From the IMG/VR virus record IMGVR_UViG_3300032194_000115, positions 1 through 38,217 of that record: a stretch of 38,217 nt of DNA. One strand, given 5' to 3'. Positions within the stretch are counted from its first letter, which is position 1, and each line of letters begins with the position of its first letter. The stretch comes from a virus. A program made the translations under genes and the position numbers. The notes beneath the pieces are model-generated. The model was not told the DNA's origin. It saw only the letters and a program-made list of their open reading frames with translations, and searched no databases. Of this stretch, positions 22,064-28,501 are shown piece by piece.

Positions 22064-22242
22064 TTTTTAAATAAATCCTCTACTTGTTTACGAGCGTCAG
22101 ACATTTTTTTCTTCTCACGCTCTGTGTGTTTGTACCCGTATTTACCATGGAAGATAGCATGTCCTTGGCAGAACATAGTTACTCCAAACACAAGTGCTAG
22201 GATTATACCTATCCATTCAATTATAAGTGTATGTTGAGCCAT
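22060..22242 (-). CDS. Small single-span membrane protein (60 aa)
   Basis: This protein starts MAQHTLIIEWIGIILALVFG, with a transmembrane helix at residues 5-26, continues with CQGHAIFHGKYGYKHTE, and ends in a basic, helical tail (REKKKMSDARKQVEDLFKK). The stop overlaps the gnd ATG (ATGA), and its start overlaps the end of the 72-residue membrane protein by 22 nt. It is thus bracketed between PTOX and gnd. I do not recognise a family. A positive tail with one span is common in small subunits of membrane complexes. Confidence 0.72.
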   Translation of the reverse strand: MAQHTLIIEWIGIILALVFGVTMFCQGHAIFHGKYGYKHTEREKKKMSDARKQVEDLFKK

Positions 22243-22439
22243 GGGAATACGGGATCGATTACTCCAATGAGTCTAAGCAGACCCTCAGCAAAAAGTGCAA
22301 GAACAACCCAACCAACACACATACTGATAATTGAAGCATTACGATTATGCTTTCGTATGGCATCGTCGATCATCTCCTGTACTTCTTCTTTAGTTGTGAA
22401 TTCGGGTGGTTCTATACCTTTGCCCCAGTTTTTGAACAT
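22221..22439 (-). CDS. Small single-span membrane protein (72 aa)
   Basis: The 72-residue protein starts one base before the PTOX stop ends (TAATG-type overlap). The first 35 residues are soluble and charged (EFTTKEEVQEMIDDAIRKHNRN), followed by one membrane helix (ISMCVGWVVLALFAEGLLRLIGVI) and a short C-terminal DPVFPWLNIHL. Direct coupling to PTOX, a membrane-associated quinol oxidase, makes a membrane partner plausible, but no known partner family is recognised. Confidence 0.72.
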   Translation of the reverse strand: MFKNWGKGIEPPEFTTKEEVQEMIDDAIRKHNRNASIISMCVGWVVLALFAEGLLRLIGVIDPVFPWLNIHL

Positions 22440-22942
22440 CAGATTTTCTCCATAGCCAAGACTAACTCTTGGTAGTGGTGTAATTCATCATTCATTATAT
22501 CGATGATTTTCTGATCGTCAGGATTTGTAACAAGATACTTTGCGTATGTCACAGAAGCGTGAAGTTCTACTTCCGAGTTCAGATGATAAGCATACCTAGG
22601 CAACACAGCAAAATAAGCGACCATAATCCAATAGTAGACCAGCACCAAATGATAAGCGAAGAACCTATCAATCCAAGCAGTATGTCCACCACGGCGTTCC
22701 ATCTCCTCTAAGTGTACGGTTTCATTAACTGTTTGCTCGAAGTGTTCTACCATCAGGTCAAAGTGTTCTGGGGTCCTGAGACCTAGAGACTCCTTGAAAT
22801 GTAAGACACTCAAGAAAGCAAAATAGGGTGCCCGAGCAATAGTCTCAAGCACCCAAAAACGTTGTATGTCACGACCTTGATACAAAAAATCAAGTATCGC
22901 TACTGTGACATTTAAAACAACCTCATTAAATTTTTTCATCAT
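22439..22942 (-). CDS. PTOX, plastoquinol terminal oxidase
   Basis: PTOX (alternative-oxidase family) oxidises plastoquinol and reduces oxygen to water at the thylakoid membrane, relieving the electron chain when carbon fixation is shut off during infection. The 167-residue protein has all the di-iron ligands in order: Glu33 (VLET), Glu74 and His77 (NETVH), Glu124 or Glu126 (SEVELH), and Glu153 with His156 (DELHH). RFWVLETIARAPYFAFLSVLH is the characteristic start. It is shorter than the cyanobacterial form (about 230), which is usual for the phage version. It overlaps the petE stop by 4 nt, so the two are made together. petE and PTOX are found in many cyanophages. Confidence 0.95.
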   Translation of the reverse strand: MMKKFNEVVLNVTVAILDFLYQGRDIQRFWVLETIARAPYFAFLSVLHFKESLGLRTPEHFDLMVEHFEQTVNETVHLEEMERRGGHTAWIDRFFAYHLVLVYYWIMVAYFAVLPRYAYHLNSEVELHASVTYAKYLVTNPDDQKIIDIMNDELHHYQELVLAMEKI

Positions 22943-23262
22943 TCTACGTGTACTGTACCGATCATACCAGCCCCCTTATGGGGACCACACCAGTAAGTAT
23001 AGTCACCTGCTTCGGTAAATTCAACATCGAACTCTTCACCAGGCATCATAGCGAGACCTTCGTGTGAAATCTCTGGATGATCTTCCACTACTACATTATG
23101 AGGAGGAAGCATATTATTAACAAAATGAACTGACTCACCAGCGGAAATGGTAACTTCGGCTGGTTCGAAAACGAGGTTTCCGTCGTATCCCATTTGGACA
23201 TCGACTGCCCACGCTGGGAGGGCAAGAAACATTGTGGCTAGAAGTCCTAGAATAAACTTCAT
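22939..23262 (-). CDS. petE: Plastocyanin
   Basis: Plastocyanin carries electrons from cytochrome b6f to photosystem I in the thylakoid lumen, using one copper. The 107-residue precursor has a Sec-type signal peptide (residues 1-19, ending ALPAWA), then a cupredoxin domain with the four copper ligands His55 (PPHN), Cys92, His95 and Met100 (CGPHKGAGM). The mature length is about 88 residues, slightly short of the usual 97-99. No strong Shine-Dalgarno is visible before the ATG at 23262. Its start lies 20 nt after the stop of the split gene. Identification is secure. Confidence 0.96.
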   Translation of the reverse strand: MKFILGLLATMFLALPAWAVDVQMGYDGNLVFEPAEVTISAGESVHFVNNMLPPHNVVVEDHPEISHEGLAMMPGEEFDVEFTEAGDYTYWCGPHKGAGMIGTVHVE

Positions 23263-23282
23263 ATAACTTTATAGCAACTACC

Positions 23283-23506
23283 TTATCTATCAGGTTCAGG
23301 CGTATTCAAGTTGCTCCGAAGCTTATTGTAACGTGGGTTTGTCTTGACTTCCTGACTTAACATCTCACTGAGTTCATCACAGCACTGGCACCATTGCTGT
23401 CTAACGTCTGGTGCCCCTAATGCTTTTTTAGAAACAAGCTATACCATTCATGCCACAGTTTGGCACATTCAGCATTCTTCTCATTTAAGTGAGGTTCTCG
23501 ATACAC
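23283..23506 (-). CDS. Small gene in two frames joined by a possible -1 frameshift
   Basis: The first frame starts at GTG 23504-23506 (GAGG 5 nt upstream) and encodes 29 residues to a TAG at 23417 (start YREPHLNEKNAECAKLW, end SLFLKKH). The second frame runs from within the first to TAA 23283, encoding 46 residues (ALGAPDVRQQWCQCCDELSE, end TPEPDR) with no upstream start of its own. They are joined exactly at A AAA AAG (23423-23429), the dnaX-type -1 slippery heptamer. Slippage gives a 74-residue fusion. A 7-bp stem starts 7 nt after the heptamer. The alternative is one missing A in a homopolymer, or decay. Function unknown. Confidence 0.55.
23379..23429 (-). promoter_or_regulatory. Possible -1 frameshift signal: slippery heptamer plus stem/pseudoknot
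   Basis: A AAA AAG lies at 23429-23423, followed by a 7-nt spacer (23422-23416), then GGCACCA (23415-23409), a 15-nt loop, and TGGTGCC (23393-23387), a perfect 7-bp stem. The loop contains ACAGCA (23400-23395), complementary to TGCTGT (23384-23379) just past the stem, which could form a pseudoknot, although the 2-nt connector is short for crossing a 7-bp stem. No internal Shine-Dalgarno-like stimulator is seen upstream. Confidence 0.45.
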
Positions 23507-23662
23507 CTAGTCCTCAGGGCAATTTTCTTCTTCGTAATACATCAATTTTTTTTCAAGACGATCATATTCATCCCACATATATTCTGATCCAGTGTAGTCC
23601 TTGTACATTTCACAGGCACGAATCAACCGTGCAATGTCGTCGGAGTTTAGTCTCATTTCCAT
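23507..23662 (-). CDS. Small acidic hypothetical protein (49-51 aa)
   Basis: The frame starts at ATG 23662, with a second in-frame ATG at 23656, and stops at TAG 23507-23509. The TAG is directly followed by the GTG of the next gene. It begins MEMRLNSDDIARLIRACEMY, continues with tyrosine- and glutamate-rich helix (SEYMWDEYDRLEKKLMYYE), and ends EENCPED. It is soluble, probably coiled-coil. It lies at the head of the petE-PTOX-gnd-zwf island, after a TATAAT element (near 23684). No function is recognised. Confidence 0.6.
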   Translation of the reverse strand: MEMRLNSDDIARLIRACEMYKDYTGSEYMWDEYDRLEKKLMYYEEENCPED

Positions 23663-23680
23663 ATGCCATTCTAATAATGT

Positions 23681-23686
23681 AATTAT
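23681..23686 (-). promoter_or_regulatory. TATAAT-like element at the head of the metabolic island
   Basis: The minus strand reads GATATAATTA just after the 23698-23979 stop and about 20 nt before the ATG at 23662. No good -35 box is seen at 16-18 nt, so this could be a middle-type or activator-dependent promoter, or chance. It is the only promoter-like sequence I see in front of the petE/PTOX/gnd/zwf genes. Confidence 0.3.
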
Positions 23687-23697
23687 ATCTATTCAGG

Positions 23698-23979
23698 TCA
23701 ACAATTCCAGGCACGTAAGGATTTGTTAATACGGGAGTCTGGATCACGTGCTGTCTTCTTGGAAGTCAACTTCGCTTTCATACCTTTCATTCGAGCACAG
23801 AAGGATTTCCTACGGGGATTTCCAACCTTCTTTGATGGTGCCTTAAGGTCTGATCCAGGATTTTCTCTCTCGTAAGACTTCCGTCCTTTTTCGTTGAGTC
23901 CGCCTGACTTGGACTTTCCTTCTTTCCTTGTCCAGGCTGCTTCTTGGAGGTCATGCCTCAGATCTTTAAACGACTTCAT
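23698..23979 (-). CDS. Basic hypothetical protein (DUF6321-like)
   Basis: This 93-residue protein is very basic (Lys and Arg rich), with the phrase AAWTRKEGKSKSGGLNEKGR near residue 14, SYERENPGSDLKAPSKKVGN, then PRRKSFCARMKGMKAKLTSK and DSRINKSLRAWNC at the end. The order 'W.r.eGk...GGLn.kGr.sY....g..LkaP......n.rR.sfcaRm.gmk' is a pattern I associate with phage proteins of the DUF6321 type. Such basic proteins could bind DNA. Its ATG (23979) lies 5 nt after the preceding stop; the sequence between them reads TAATAAATATG, which resembles a late promoter but is too close to the start to be one. Confidence 0.82.
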   Translation of the reverse strand: MKSFKDLRHDLQEAAWTRKEGKSKSGGLNEKGRKSYERENPGSDLKAPSKKVGNPRRKSFCARMKGMKAKLTSKKTARDPDSRINKSLRAWNC

Positions 23980-23984
23980 ATTTA

Positions 23985-24254
23985 TTACCCCATGTGAGCG
24001 ATAGATGTGGCATAGATGTCAGTAACTGCCGCTTCAGTTTCCAACGTATCAGTAGGTTGCTTATCAATAACAACTGGTCTGTGTGGAGCAAGGTAGAAAC
24101 TACCAAGCACATCGCCACCAGCATTCTTGTGGATAATTAGATGAGCGTTACCACCAGCATGGTTATGCTGACAGAGAATTCTTTCGCCAGAGTCAACGGT
24201 ATCTGGTGTTGTGGTGAGTTGAGTTGCTTGACCCAAGAGTTTGATTACGTTCAT
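23985..24254 (-). CDS. Small hypothetical, likely virion-associated (89 aa)
   Basis: This 89-residue protein starts at an ATGA overlap with the preceding gene. It is beta-rich and glycine-containing: MNVIKLLGQATQLTTTPDTV, then NHAGGNAHLIIHKNAGGDVLGSF and YLAPHRPVVIDKQPTDTLE, ending VTDIYATSIAHMG. The pattern 'vtn..ga....l....G...gsf.l.p...v.i.K..tD.i.......vyAt.ia' is shared with the 81-residue protein at 24726-24971 (FAPHRAVVQVEKVF), so these may be distantly related small structural proteins. They lie between gp16 and the metabolic island. Confidence 0.78.
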   Translation of the reverse strand: MNVIKLLGQATQLTTTPDTVDSGERILCQHNHAGGNAHLIIHKNAGGDVLGSFYLAPHRPVVIDKQPTDTLETEAAVTDIYATSIAHMG

Positions 24255-24697
24255 CCTAGGATTGCTACAGGGGAGACATAGACATTACCAGAAGTGGGAG
24301 CACCATCAACTTGGAACAACGAATAGACTTGTCCGTTCTGATCTATTTGAACAATTTCGTATGTTGGACCTTGGGGATCCTCAATAGGAGTCTGACCAGG
24401 ATTCTTTTCGAGATATACAGTTTCTCCAGATTCAATAACCATTGATGGATAGTTATCTGTTTCTACGTTTTGGATAACTTCAAAATGAGTTGGTTCTCCA
24501 GTGGCAGGATCAATAGCTTGAATCTTGGTTCTTCTTGCTACGATACGAGCATCGGTGGCATTTGTTACTTTGATCCAGCGAGCACGATACAGTTCTTTTG
24601 TTTTCAAATGAACTGCTGTTGCAAGCGCAACAGAATGATCACCAGTAATTGTGGTTCCATCAACTACCGTTACTTTACCTTGTGGTCTGATGATCAT
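24251..24697 (-). CDS. Hypothetical protein, likely virion structural (148 aa)
   Basis: The 148-residue protein begins MIIRPQGKVTVVDGTTITGD and is mostly beta: KELYRARWIKVTNATDARI, RRTKIQAIDPATGEPTHFEV, NYPSMVIESGETVYLEKNPGQTP, and a Gly/Val-rich end (GNVYVSPVAILG). It has no signal peptide or membrane span. It overlaps the 23985-24254 gene as ATGA, and a late promoter octamer (24720-24727) precedes it. The pattern 'i.sgetvyl.K.p.dti' again resembles the neighbouring 89-residue protein. A role in the head, neck or tail is inferred from context and late expression. Confidence 0.78.
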   Translation of the reverse strand: MIIRPQGKVTVVDGTTITGDHSVALATAVHLKTKELYRARWIKVTNATDARIVARRTKIQAIDPATGEPTHFEVIQNVETDNYPSMVIESGETVYLEKNPGQTPIEDPQGPTYEIVQIDQNGQVYSLFQVDGAPTSGNVYVSPVAILG

Positions 24698-24719
24698 GAC
24701 TCTCCCTTATCCTTTTTCT

Positions 24720-24727
24720 TATTTATT
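24720..24727 (-). promoter_or_regulatory. Putative late promoter of the 148-aa gene
   Basis: The minus strand reads AATAAATA, 22 nt upstream of the ATG at 24697, overlapping the preceding gene's stop. The leader contains GGGAGAG as a strong Shine-Dalgarno. Confidence 0.5.
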
Positions 24728-24962
24728 AGAAGACTTTCTCTACTTGTACGACAGCTCTATGGGGAGCAAAAATATAATCGGATGCTCCTTTATTGAAAAA
24801 AACTTCTTCTTTTGGAGGTAATTGGAACCTGGAAGATACAATTCCATTCTCACCTTTAACTATAATCTCCATAACCTGATCTGCTATGAGAGTTGCTTTC
24901 ACTCTTCTGGCATATTCAACGTTGAAAAAAACGTCTTCTGTATTTGGTACGTGGGTTGCCAT
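24726..24962 (-). CDS. Small hypothetical, likely virion-associated (78-81 aa)
   Basis: This protein has 78 residues from ATG 24962 (MATHVPNTEDVFFNVEYARRVK) or 81 from ATG 24971. The shorter start is preferred because the upstream late octamer (24984-24991) would put the transcription start only about 7 nt from the longer one. It is beta-rich: ATLIADQVMEIIVKGENGIV, PPKEEVFFNKGASDYIFAPH, and RAVVQVEKVF at the end. The last part resembles the APHRPVVIDK segment of the 89-residue protein nearby. No function is recognised. Confidence 0.75.
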   Translation of the reverse strand: MATHVPNTEDVFFNVEYARRVKATLIADQVMEIIVKGENGIVSSRFQLPPKEEVFFNKGASDYIFAPHRAVVQVEKVF

Positions 24963-24963
24963 G

Positions 24964-25377
24964 TTACTCATCTGATTTATCTTTATTTATTTGCTTGAGC
25001 ATTTTTTGAAGATCTGCTGTACTACCTACAAATAAATTGTTGGTAGTATTACCTGCTTTTTGTTTTGTTGGTGCTTCGAGGTCTTTCATTCTCTTCTGTA
25101 ATTCCATGAGCTTGTCAGTGGTGTCTGCTACCTGCTTCATGGCGTTTACAGCGACTTCATATGCCCTAGGGTGTCCAGACTCCTGAGCAACCTCTAGAGC
25201 GCCGTCTAGCGCCTCCTGACCTTTCATTATTAAGTTGTACAACTGACCACGGGTATACTCGTAGTCAGCATCCTGATCATCTTTTTGTTTTGGAATAGGT
25301 GGTTTCTTAGGTTCAACATCTGACGACTCGACTTCGATGTCGAACATGTCTTCCATATTATCTTCAAACTTGCTCAT
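24964..25377 (-). CDS. 16: gp16, terminase small subunit
   Basis: gp16 recognises DNA and stimulates gp17 during packaging. The 137-residue protein (T4 gp16: 164) has an acidic, proline-rich N-terminus, then YEYTRGQLYNLIMKGQEALD near residue 39, a long helix (ALEVAQESGHPRAYEVAVNAMK), TDKLMELQKRMKDLE near 87, and NNLFVGSTADLQKML near 114. This order of DY..tR..l..li..g..al..al..A..s..pRa.Ev......q...t...ll.l...mkdl matches T4 gp16, including the late 'n.tvFvGs..eLm...' stretch. It overlaps the gp15 ATG (25374-25377) as ATGA. Confidence 0.9.
   Translation of the reverse strand: MSKFEDNMEDMFDIEVESSDVEPKKPPIPKQKDDQDADYEYTRGQLYNLIMKGQEALDGALEVAQESGHPRAYEVAVNAMKQVADTTDKLMELQKRMKDLEAPTKQKAGNTTNNLFVGSTADLQKMLKQINKDKSDE
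24984..24991 (-). promoter_or_regulatory. Putative late promoter within the end of gp16
   Basis: The minus strand reads AATAAATA, inside the last codons of gp16 (QINKDK region). It would give a leader of about 16 nt for the ATG at 24962. Confidence 0.4.
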
Positions 25378-26177
25378 AAGATTTCAATCCCCTCATTAAA
25401 TCCAAAGTCATCGGTAGAGATGACTAGTTCATCATCAGCAGCAGTGATAACTCCATCTCCATCTTTATCTTCTAGTGCCTTAGGTGAGTAACTATAGGCA
25501 GCAGTTCTTCTACTCTGCTCAAGGTCTCCAAGTGATTCGTAAATAGTTGCCTTACGAATAATACCACTATTACTATAAGGACCGTAGATGTAAGACTTAG
25601 CAGTAAAATTCAATGACCACACAATACTTCTACGATCTAAGAAATTATCATCCCAATCATCTTCATAGTTGATATTGTTTAACACAATAGCAATATCTCT
25701 TTTCTCATCCATATCACTAATCATGTTGAGAGTGATATTAAAGTTGGGTTGGAAGAATGGTAAGATTTGCTCAATAATCTGAAGACCATCGTCTTGATTT
25801 TTAGCAATGATTCCTAGTTCAAATTCCATATCGTATGGAACTGGAACATACTGTGACTTAACTTCTGTGCCGTCATCATTGATAACTGTTCTGTACTTCT
25901 GTACAGGACTTGTTTTTCTGGCAGCATCATAATTGATGCTTGTCATCTCAAAGTATAGACGTGGTAAAGTAATAGCAACTTTTCTTCCCACATCAGGATT
26001 TTGTTCTAGACGTGTCAAGAACTTCTGCTTGGGACCATAAGCAAGAGGAACCTTTTCAACCTCCAACACGTCACCTGTGTTGGGATCTACTTTCTTGAGT
26101 TCGATGTTGTTGAATAATGTACCGAAACCAATAACCGTCTTACGTATTGCTTCGTTATAGAAGTGTTGGCCTAGCAT
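25374..26177 (-). CDS. 15: gp15, tail completion and sheath stabiliser
   Basis: gp15 caps the tail and stabilises the sheath, joining it to the neck. The 267-residue protein (T4: 272) begins MLGQHFYNEAIRKTVIGFGTLFN and has VPLAYGPKQKFLTRLEQNP near residue 42, ITLPRLYFEMTSINYDAARKT near 69, EFELGIIAKNQDDGLQIIEQ near 119, ILPFFQPNFNITLNM near 139 and RRSIVWSLNFTAKSYIYGP near 183, all recognisable from T4 gp15. The C-terminus (EDKDGDGVITAADDELV) contains an EF-hand-like DKDGDGVITAAD loop, possibly calcium-binding. It starts with a 1-nt TAATG overlap with gp14. Confidence 0.94.
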   Translation of the reverse strand: MLGQHFYNEAIRKTVIGFGTLFNNIELKKVDPNTGDVLEVEKVPLAYGPKQKFLTRLEQNPDVGRKVAITLPRLYFEMTSINYDAARKTSPVQKYRTVINDDGTEVKSQYVPVPYDMEFELGIIAKNQDDGLQIIEQILPFFQPNFNITLNMISDMDEKRDIAIVLNNINYEDDWDDNFLDRRSIVWSLNFTAKSYIYGPYSNSGIIRKATIYESLGDLEQSRRTAAYSYSPKALEDKDGDGVITAADDELVISTDDFGFNEGIEIL

Positions 26178-27055
26178 TAGAATGAATCCATAAAGTTACC
26201 GTACTCACCAAAGGGATTAACTTCTCCCCAGTCGATGAGGTTGTCAGCTGCTTGTTCGATCTCGTAATTTTGATCGTACTCGCTGTTCGTATTATTTAGA
26301 GTGTCAAATGTACCTACTACGTGAACAGCACCACTATCATCTCCAGTCATAGCCTCACCTTGAGCAAAGGTTCCTGTTCTATTGATCACTTGTAAAACTC
26401 TAGTAGCGGCATCCCAGGACTTCACCTCTGCTGTAATTCCAGTTGTGCTTCCTGTAACGGTCTCTCCAACGGTGAAGTCATCAGTACCACCAACTGCCAT
26501 AGTAAGAGCGATAGCAGAACTAAACAGAGTTTCAATTTCATCAATCTCAGCAACACCTGTGGAAATATTATCACTACCGATTTCGTAGATTTCAGCAGTC
26601 ATCGTGTAGAATTGAATTTTTCCAAACTGGTAAAAAGGATTCTCTCTTTCTACAAATTTGATTTCATACAAGTCTTGTGTCAGTGGGAAATATAAAAGGT
26701 CTCCCTCGTTTGGTCTTCCATTAACAGTTAAGTTGTATCCACTAGAAGCTTCTGTCCAGCGCCTCGTAGACACACGGAACTTTACTTCGTCTGTAATACG
26801 TAGACCAAACTTACTGATAAATTCAGATGTATCTCCAAATCCTGTTACATTTTCTAGGAGCATTTCAATCTGAAATTGTGACTCATACTTGGAATAGATG
26901 ATGTCATCTAGAGTATTGTCTTTCAGGATTGTCCTGGGCATGTAATAGATATCCGATCCGAACAGTTTAATCTGCTCGTCAACTAGATCCTGATAGAGGT
27001 TTTGCTCTCCAGAATCTCCTTGATAATATGTTGGAAAATAGGGACTAGTAGGCAT
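26177..27055 (-). CDS. 14: gp14, neck protein
   Basis: gp14 forms part of the neck that joins filled heads to tails. The 292-residue protein (T4: 256) begins MPTSPYFPTYYQGDSGEQNLYQD and has FGSDIYYMPRT near residue 34, IIYSKYESQFQIEMLLENVTGFGDTSE near 52, and FQIEM..., then SYNLTV and GDLLYFPLTQDLYEIKFVERENPFYQ near 120, which is the gp14 signature. The C-terminus returns to the family pattern (EQAADNLIDWGEVNPFG). Residues 185-255 are an insertion with DFTVGETVTGSTTGITAEV and GTFAQGEAMTGDDSGAV, a repeat type found in cyanophage fibre-like proteins. It starts 1 nt after the gp13 stop. Confidence 0.95.
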   Translation of the reverse strand: MPTSPYFPTYYQGDSGEQNLYQDLVDEQIKLFGSDIYYMPRTILKDNTLDDIIYSKYESQFQIEMLLENVTGFGDTSEFISKFGLRITDEVKFRVSTRRWTEASSGYNLTVNGRPNEGDLLYFPLTQDLYEIKFVERENPFYQFGKIQFYTMTAEIYEIGSDNISTGVAEIDEIETLFSSAIALTMAVGGTDDFTVGETVTGSTTGITAEVKSWDAATRVLQVINRTGTFAQGEAMTGDDSGAVHVVGTFDTLNNTNSEYDQNYEIEQAADNLIDWGEVNPFGEYGNFMDSF

Positions 27056-27056
27056 C

Positions 27057-27887
27057 TTATCCGATCATATCCATTGGTGGGAGGGAGTACTTGGAAAGCA
27101 TTTCTGCTTCAAGTGCTTGAACTTCATTGTTGCCATCTTCCCAGATCTGACGACCATTGAGAGTGATGCCACCAGGAAGTTGAACGTTATTATATTTGAT
27201 TAGGTTTGCTCCCCACTGTCTCTTCATTAGAGATGTGGCATATCGTTTGACAAACGTATCGTTATATACTTGGGTGTAAGTATCTGGATCTACAGCACCC
27301 CAGCAGTCAATTAAAATCCAGTTTCCTTCTTTTAATCTATTGACATCAATGTCAAGATATAATCTGTCTTGTCTCTTGGTGAATCTATATTCAACAAATC
27401 CCCCAGTATTGATAACCATATCTAGGGTTTCGAAGTATTGCTTAACCATGAAATAGTTGGTTAAGTCAAAGTTCCCCATCTTGAATCCATTAGAAAAAGA
27501 GAACATGTCCATCAGAAAATACTGATTGGTCATACCAAACAAACTGTTACGAACAAAGTTTGATGAAACACCAAATACTTTACTGATACCCATTACATGA
27601 TCAGGAATTTCTAGAAAATTCTTTCTATGCTCCCATCCAGTGGCATCTGGGTCTACAGTTTGAGTGACTTCATTTTGGGTGGTAAATCTAGCAACATCTA
27701 AATCTGTAATATTGTGTTTGAGATACATTCTTTCAAGACCATCAAAATGATGTTCGTGATAGAATTGGATAGCATCGTCAATTACATCACTGACTTGTTC
27801 GTCAGCAATGTTGACCTGAAGAACAGGCTCGCCTAATTGTCTCTTACAATAAGATATAAGTTCTGCTCTACTGCTTGGCGTTGCCAT
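27057..27887 (-). CDS. 13: gp13, neck protein
   Basis: gp13 acts with gp14 at the neck. The 276-residue protein (T4: 309) starts MATPSSRAELISYCKRQLGEP, followed by VQVNIADEQVSDVIDDAIQFYHEHHF (residues 22-50), the defining stretch, then FLEIPDHVMGISKVFGVSS near 90, TKRQDRLYLDIDVNRLKEGN near 168 and GGITLNGRQIWEDGNNEVQALE near 240, all of which match gp13 proteins. The ATG is preceded by GTGGAATAA with no strong Shine-Dalgarno. A CCTAAATA late promoter lies 28 nt upstream, with an inverted repeat (27905-27924) around it. Confidence 0.95.
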   Translation of the reverse strand: MATPSSRAELISYCKRQLGEPVLQVNIADEQVSDVIDDAIQFYHEHHFDGLERMYLKHNITDLDVARFTTQNEVTQTVDPDATGWEHRKNFLEIPDHVMGISKVFGVSSNFVRNSLFGMTNQYFLMDMFSFSNGFKMGNFDLTNYFMVKQYFETLDMVINTGGFVEYRFTKRQDRLYLDIDVNRLKEGNWILIDCWGAVDPDTYTQVYNDTFVKRYATSLMKRQWGANLIKYNNVQLPGGITLNGRQIWEDGNNEVQALEAEMLSKYSLPPMDMIG

Positions 27888-27913
27888 TTATTCCACGCAA
27901 AAGTTCCCTACTT

Positions 27914-28501
27914 CTATTTAGGGACCGAACGTTTCAGAACATTGAAGGCTATAGAAATCCTCTCCCCATCACAGGAACTAGGCAATACTTCATGCTCTAA
28001 CCATGATGGGAAAAGAAGTAGCTCGTTAGTTTTTGGAGTGTAATCTACGAAAGGGCGTGTTGCCCAGGGTTCGTATCTCATTTCAGATGGGAGTCTTCCT
28101 CTAGGATCCCAGAATCTTATAGGTCCCGAATTCTCTGGACACTGTACATAATAAACACCACAAACTACAAAATTTGTATTGATATGTGTATGTCGTTTAT
28201 TATAAGATCCTTTGGAATTTATATTAATCCACGACCAAAAAGAGACGCCCGTTTCTTGAGTATATACAAATCCTAGTGATGGTAAAATATTTGCTATTTC
28301 TTGAAATAACTCTGGGTCATTAAATCCATCGCTGCTAGTACTCTCTATCTGTTGTCCCCCAACATTAGAAGACCCGTCCTTATTGGAATCTAAGGGCGGG
28401 TTACTTGCTCGAAACTCTTCGACTGCATTTAGTAGTCTATTAGTATCCAGTTTTAAATCAAATGTATGTAGTGGGGTTGAAAAGAGATCAACCTTCGCCA
28501 T
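27914..28501 (-). CDS. 2OG-Fe(II) oxygenase-like protein
   Basis: This 195-residue protein has the pattern of the phage/cyanobacterial 2-oxoglutarate and Fe(II)-dependent oxygenase family: SWININSKGSYNKRHTHINTN with His104 and His106, GVYYVQCPENSGPIRFWDPRGR near residue 115, and LLLFPSWLEHEVLPS with His170, followed by RISIAFNV with Arg181 (2-oxoglutarate salt bridge). Fe ligands are probably His104 or His106, with His170. Members of this group are frequent in cyanophage virion gene clusters and may hydroxylate protein or nucleic acid; the substrate is unknown. It sits between a coiled-coil gene and gp13, overlapping the former by 14 nt. Confidence 0.9.
   Translation of the reverse strand: MAKVDLFSTPLHTFDLKLDTNRLLNAVEEFRASNPPLDSNKDGSSNVGGQQIESTSSDGFNDPELFQEIANILPSLGFVYTQETGVSFWSWININSKGSYNKRHTHINTNFVVCGVYYVQCPENSGPIRFWDPRGRLPSEMRYEPWATRPFVDYTPKTNELLLFPSWLEHEVLPSSCDGERISIAFNVLKRSVPK
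27915..27922 (-). promoter_or_regulatory. Putative late promoter of gp13
   Basis: The minus strand reads CCTAAATA, the same variant as before gp23, 28 nt upstream of the gp13 ATG. It overlaps a hairpin TCCCTA / TAGGGA (27905-27924, 8-nt loop) followed by CTTTTG, which could act as a weak terminator for the preceding gene or be coincidental. Confidence 0.45.

Noticed and set aside
23979-23986. AATAAATA late promoter before the basic protein
   Set aside because: The octamer overlaps the ATG itself, so transcription would begin inside the gene. It is probably a product of the TAA stop and ATG being close together.
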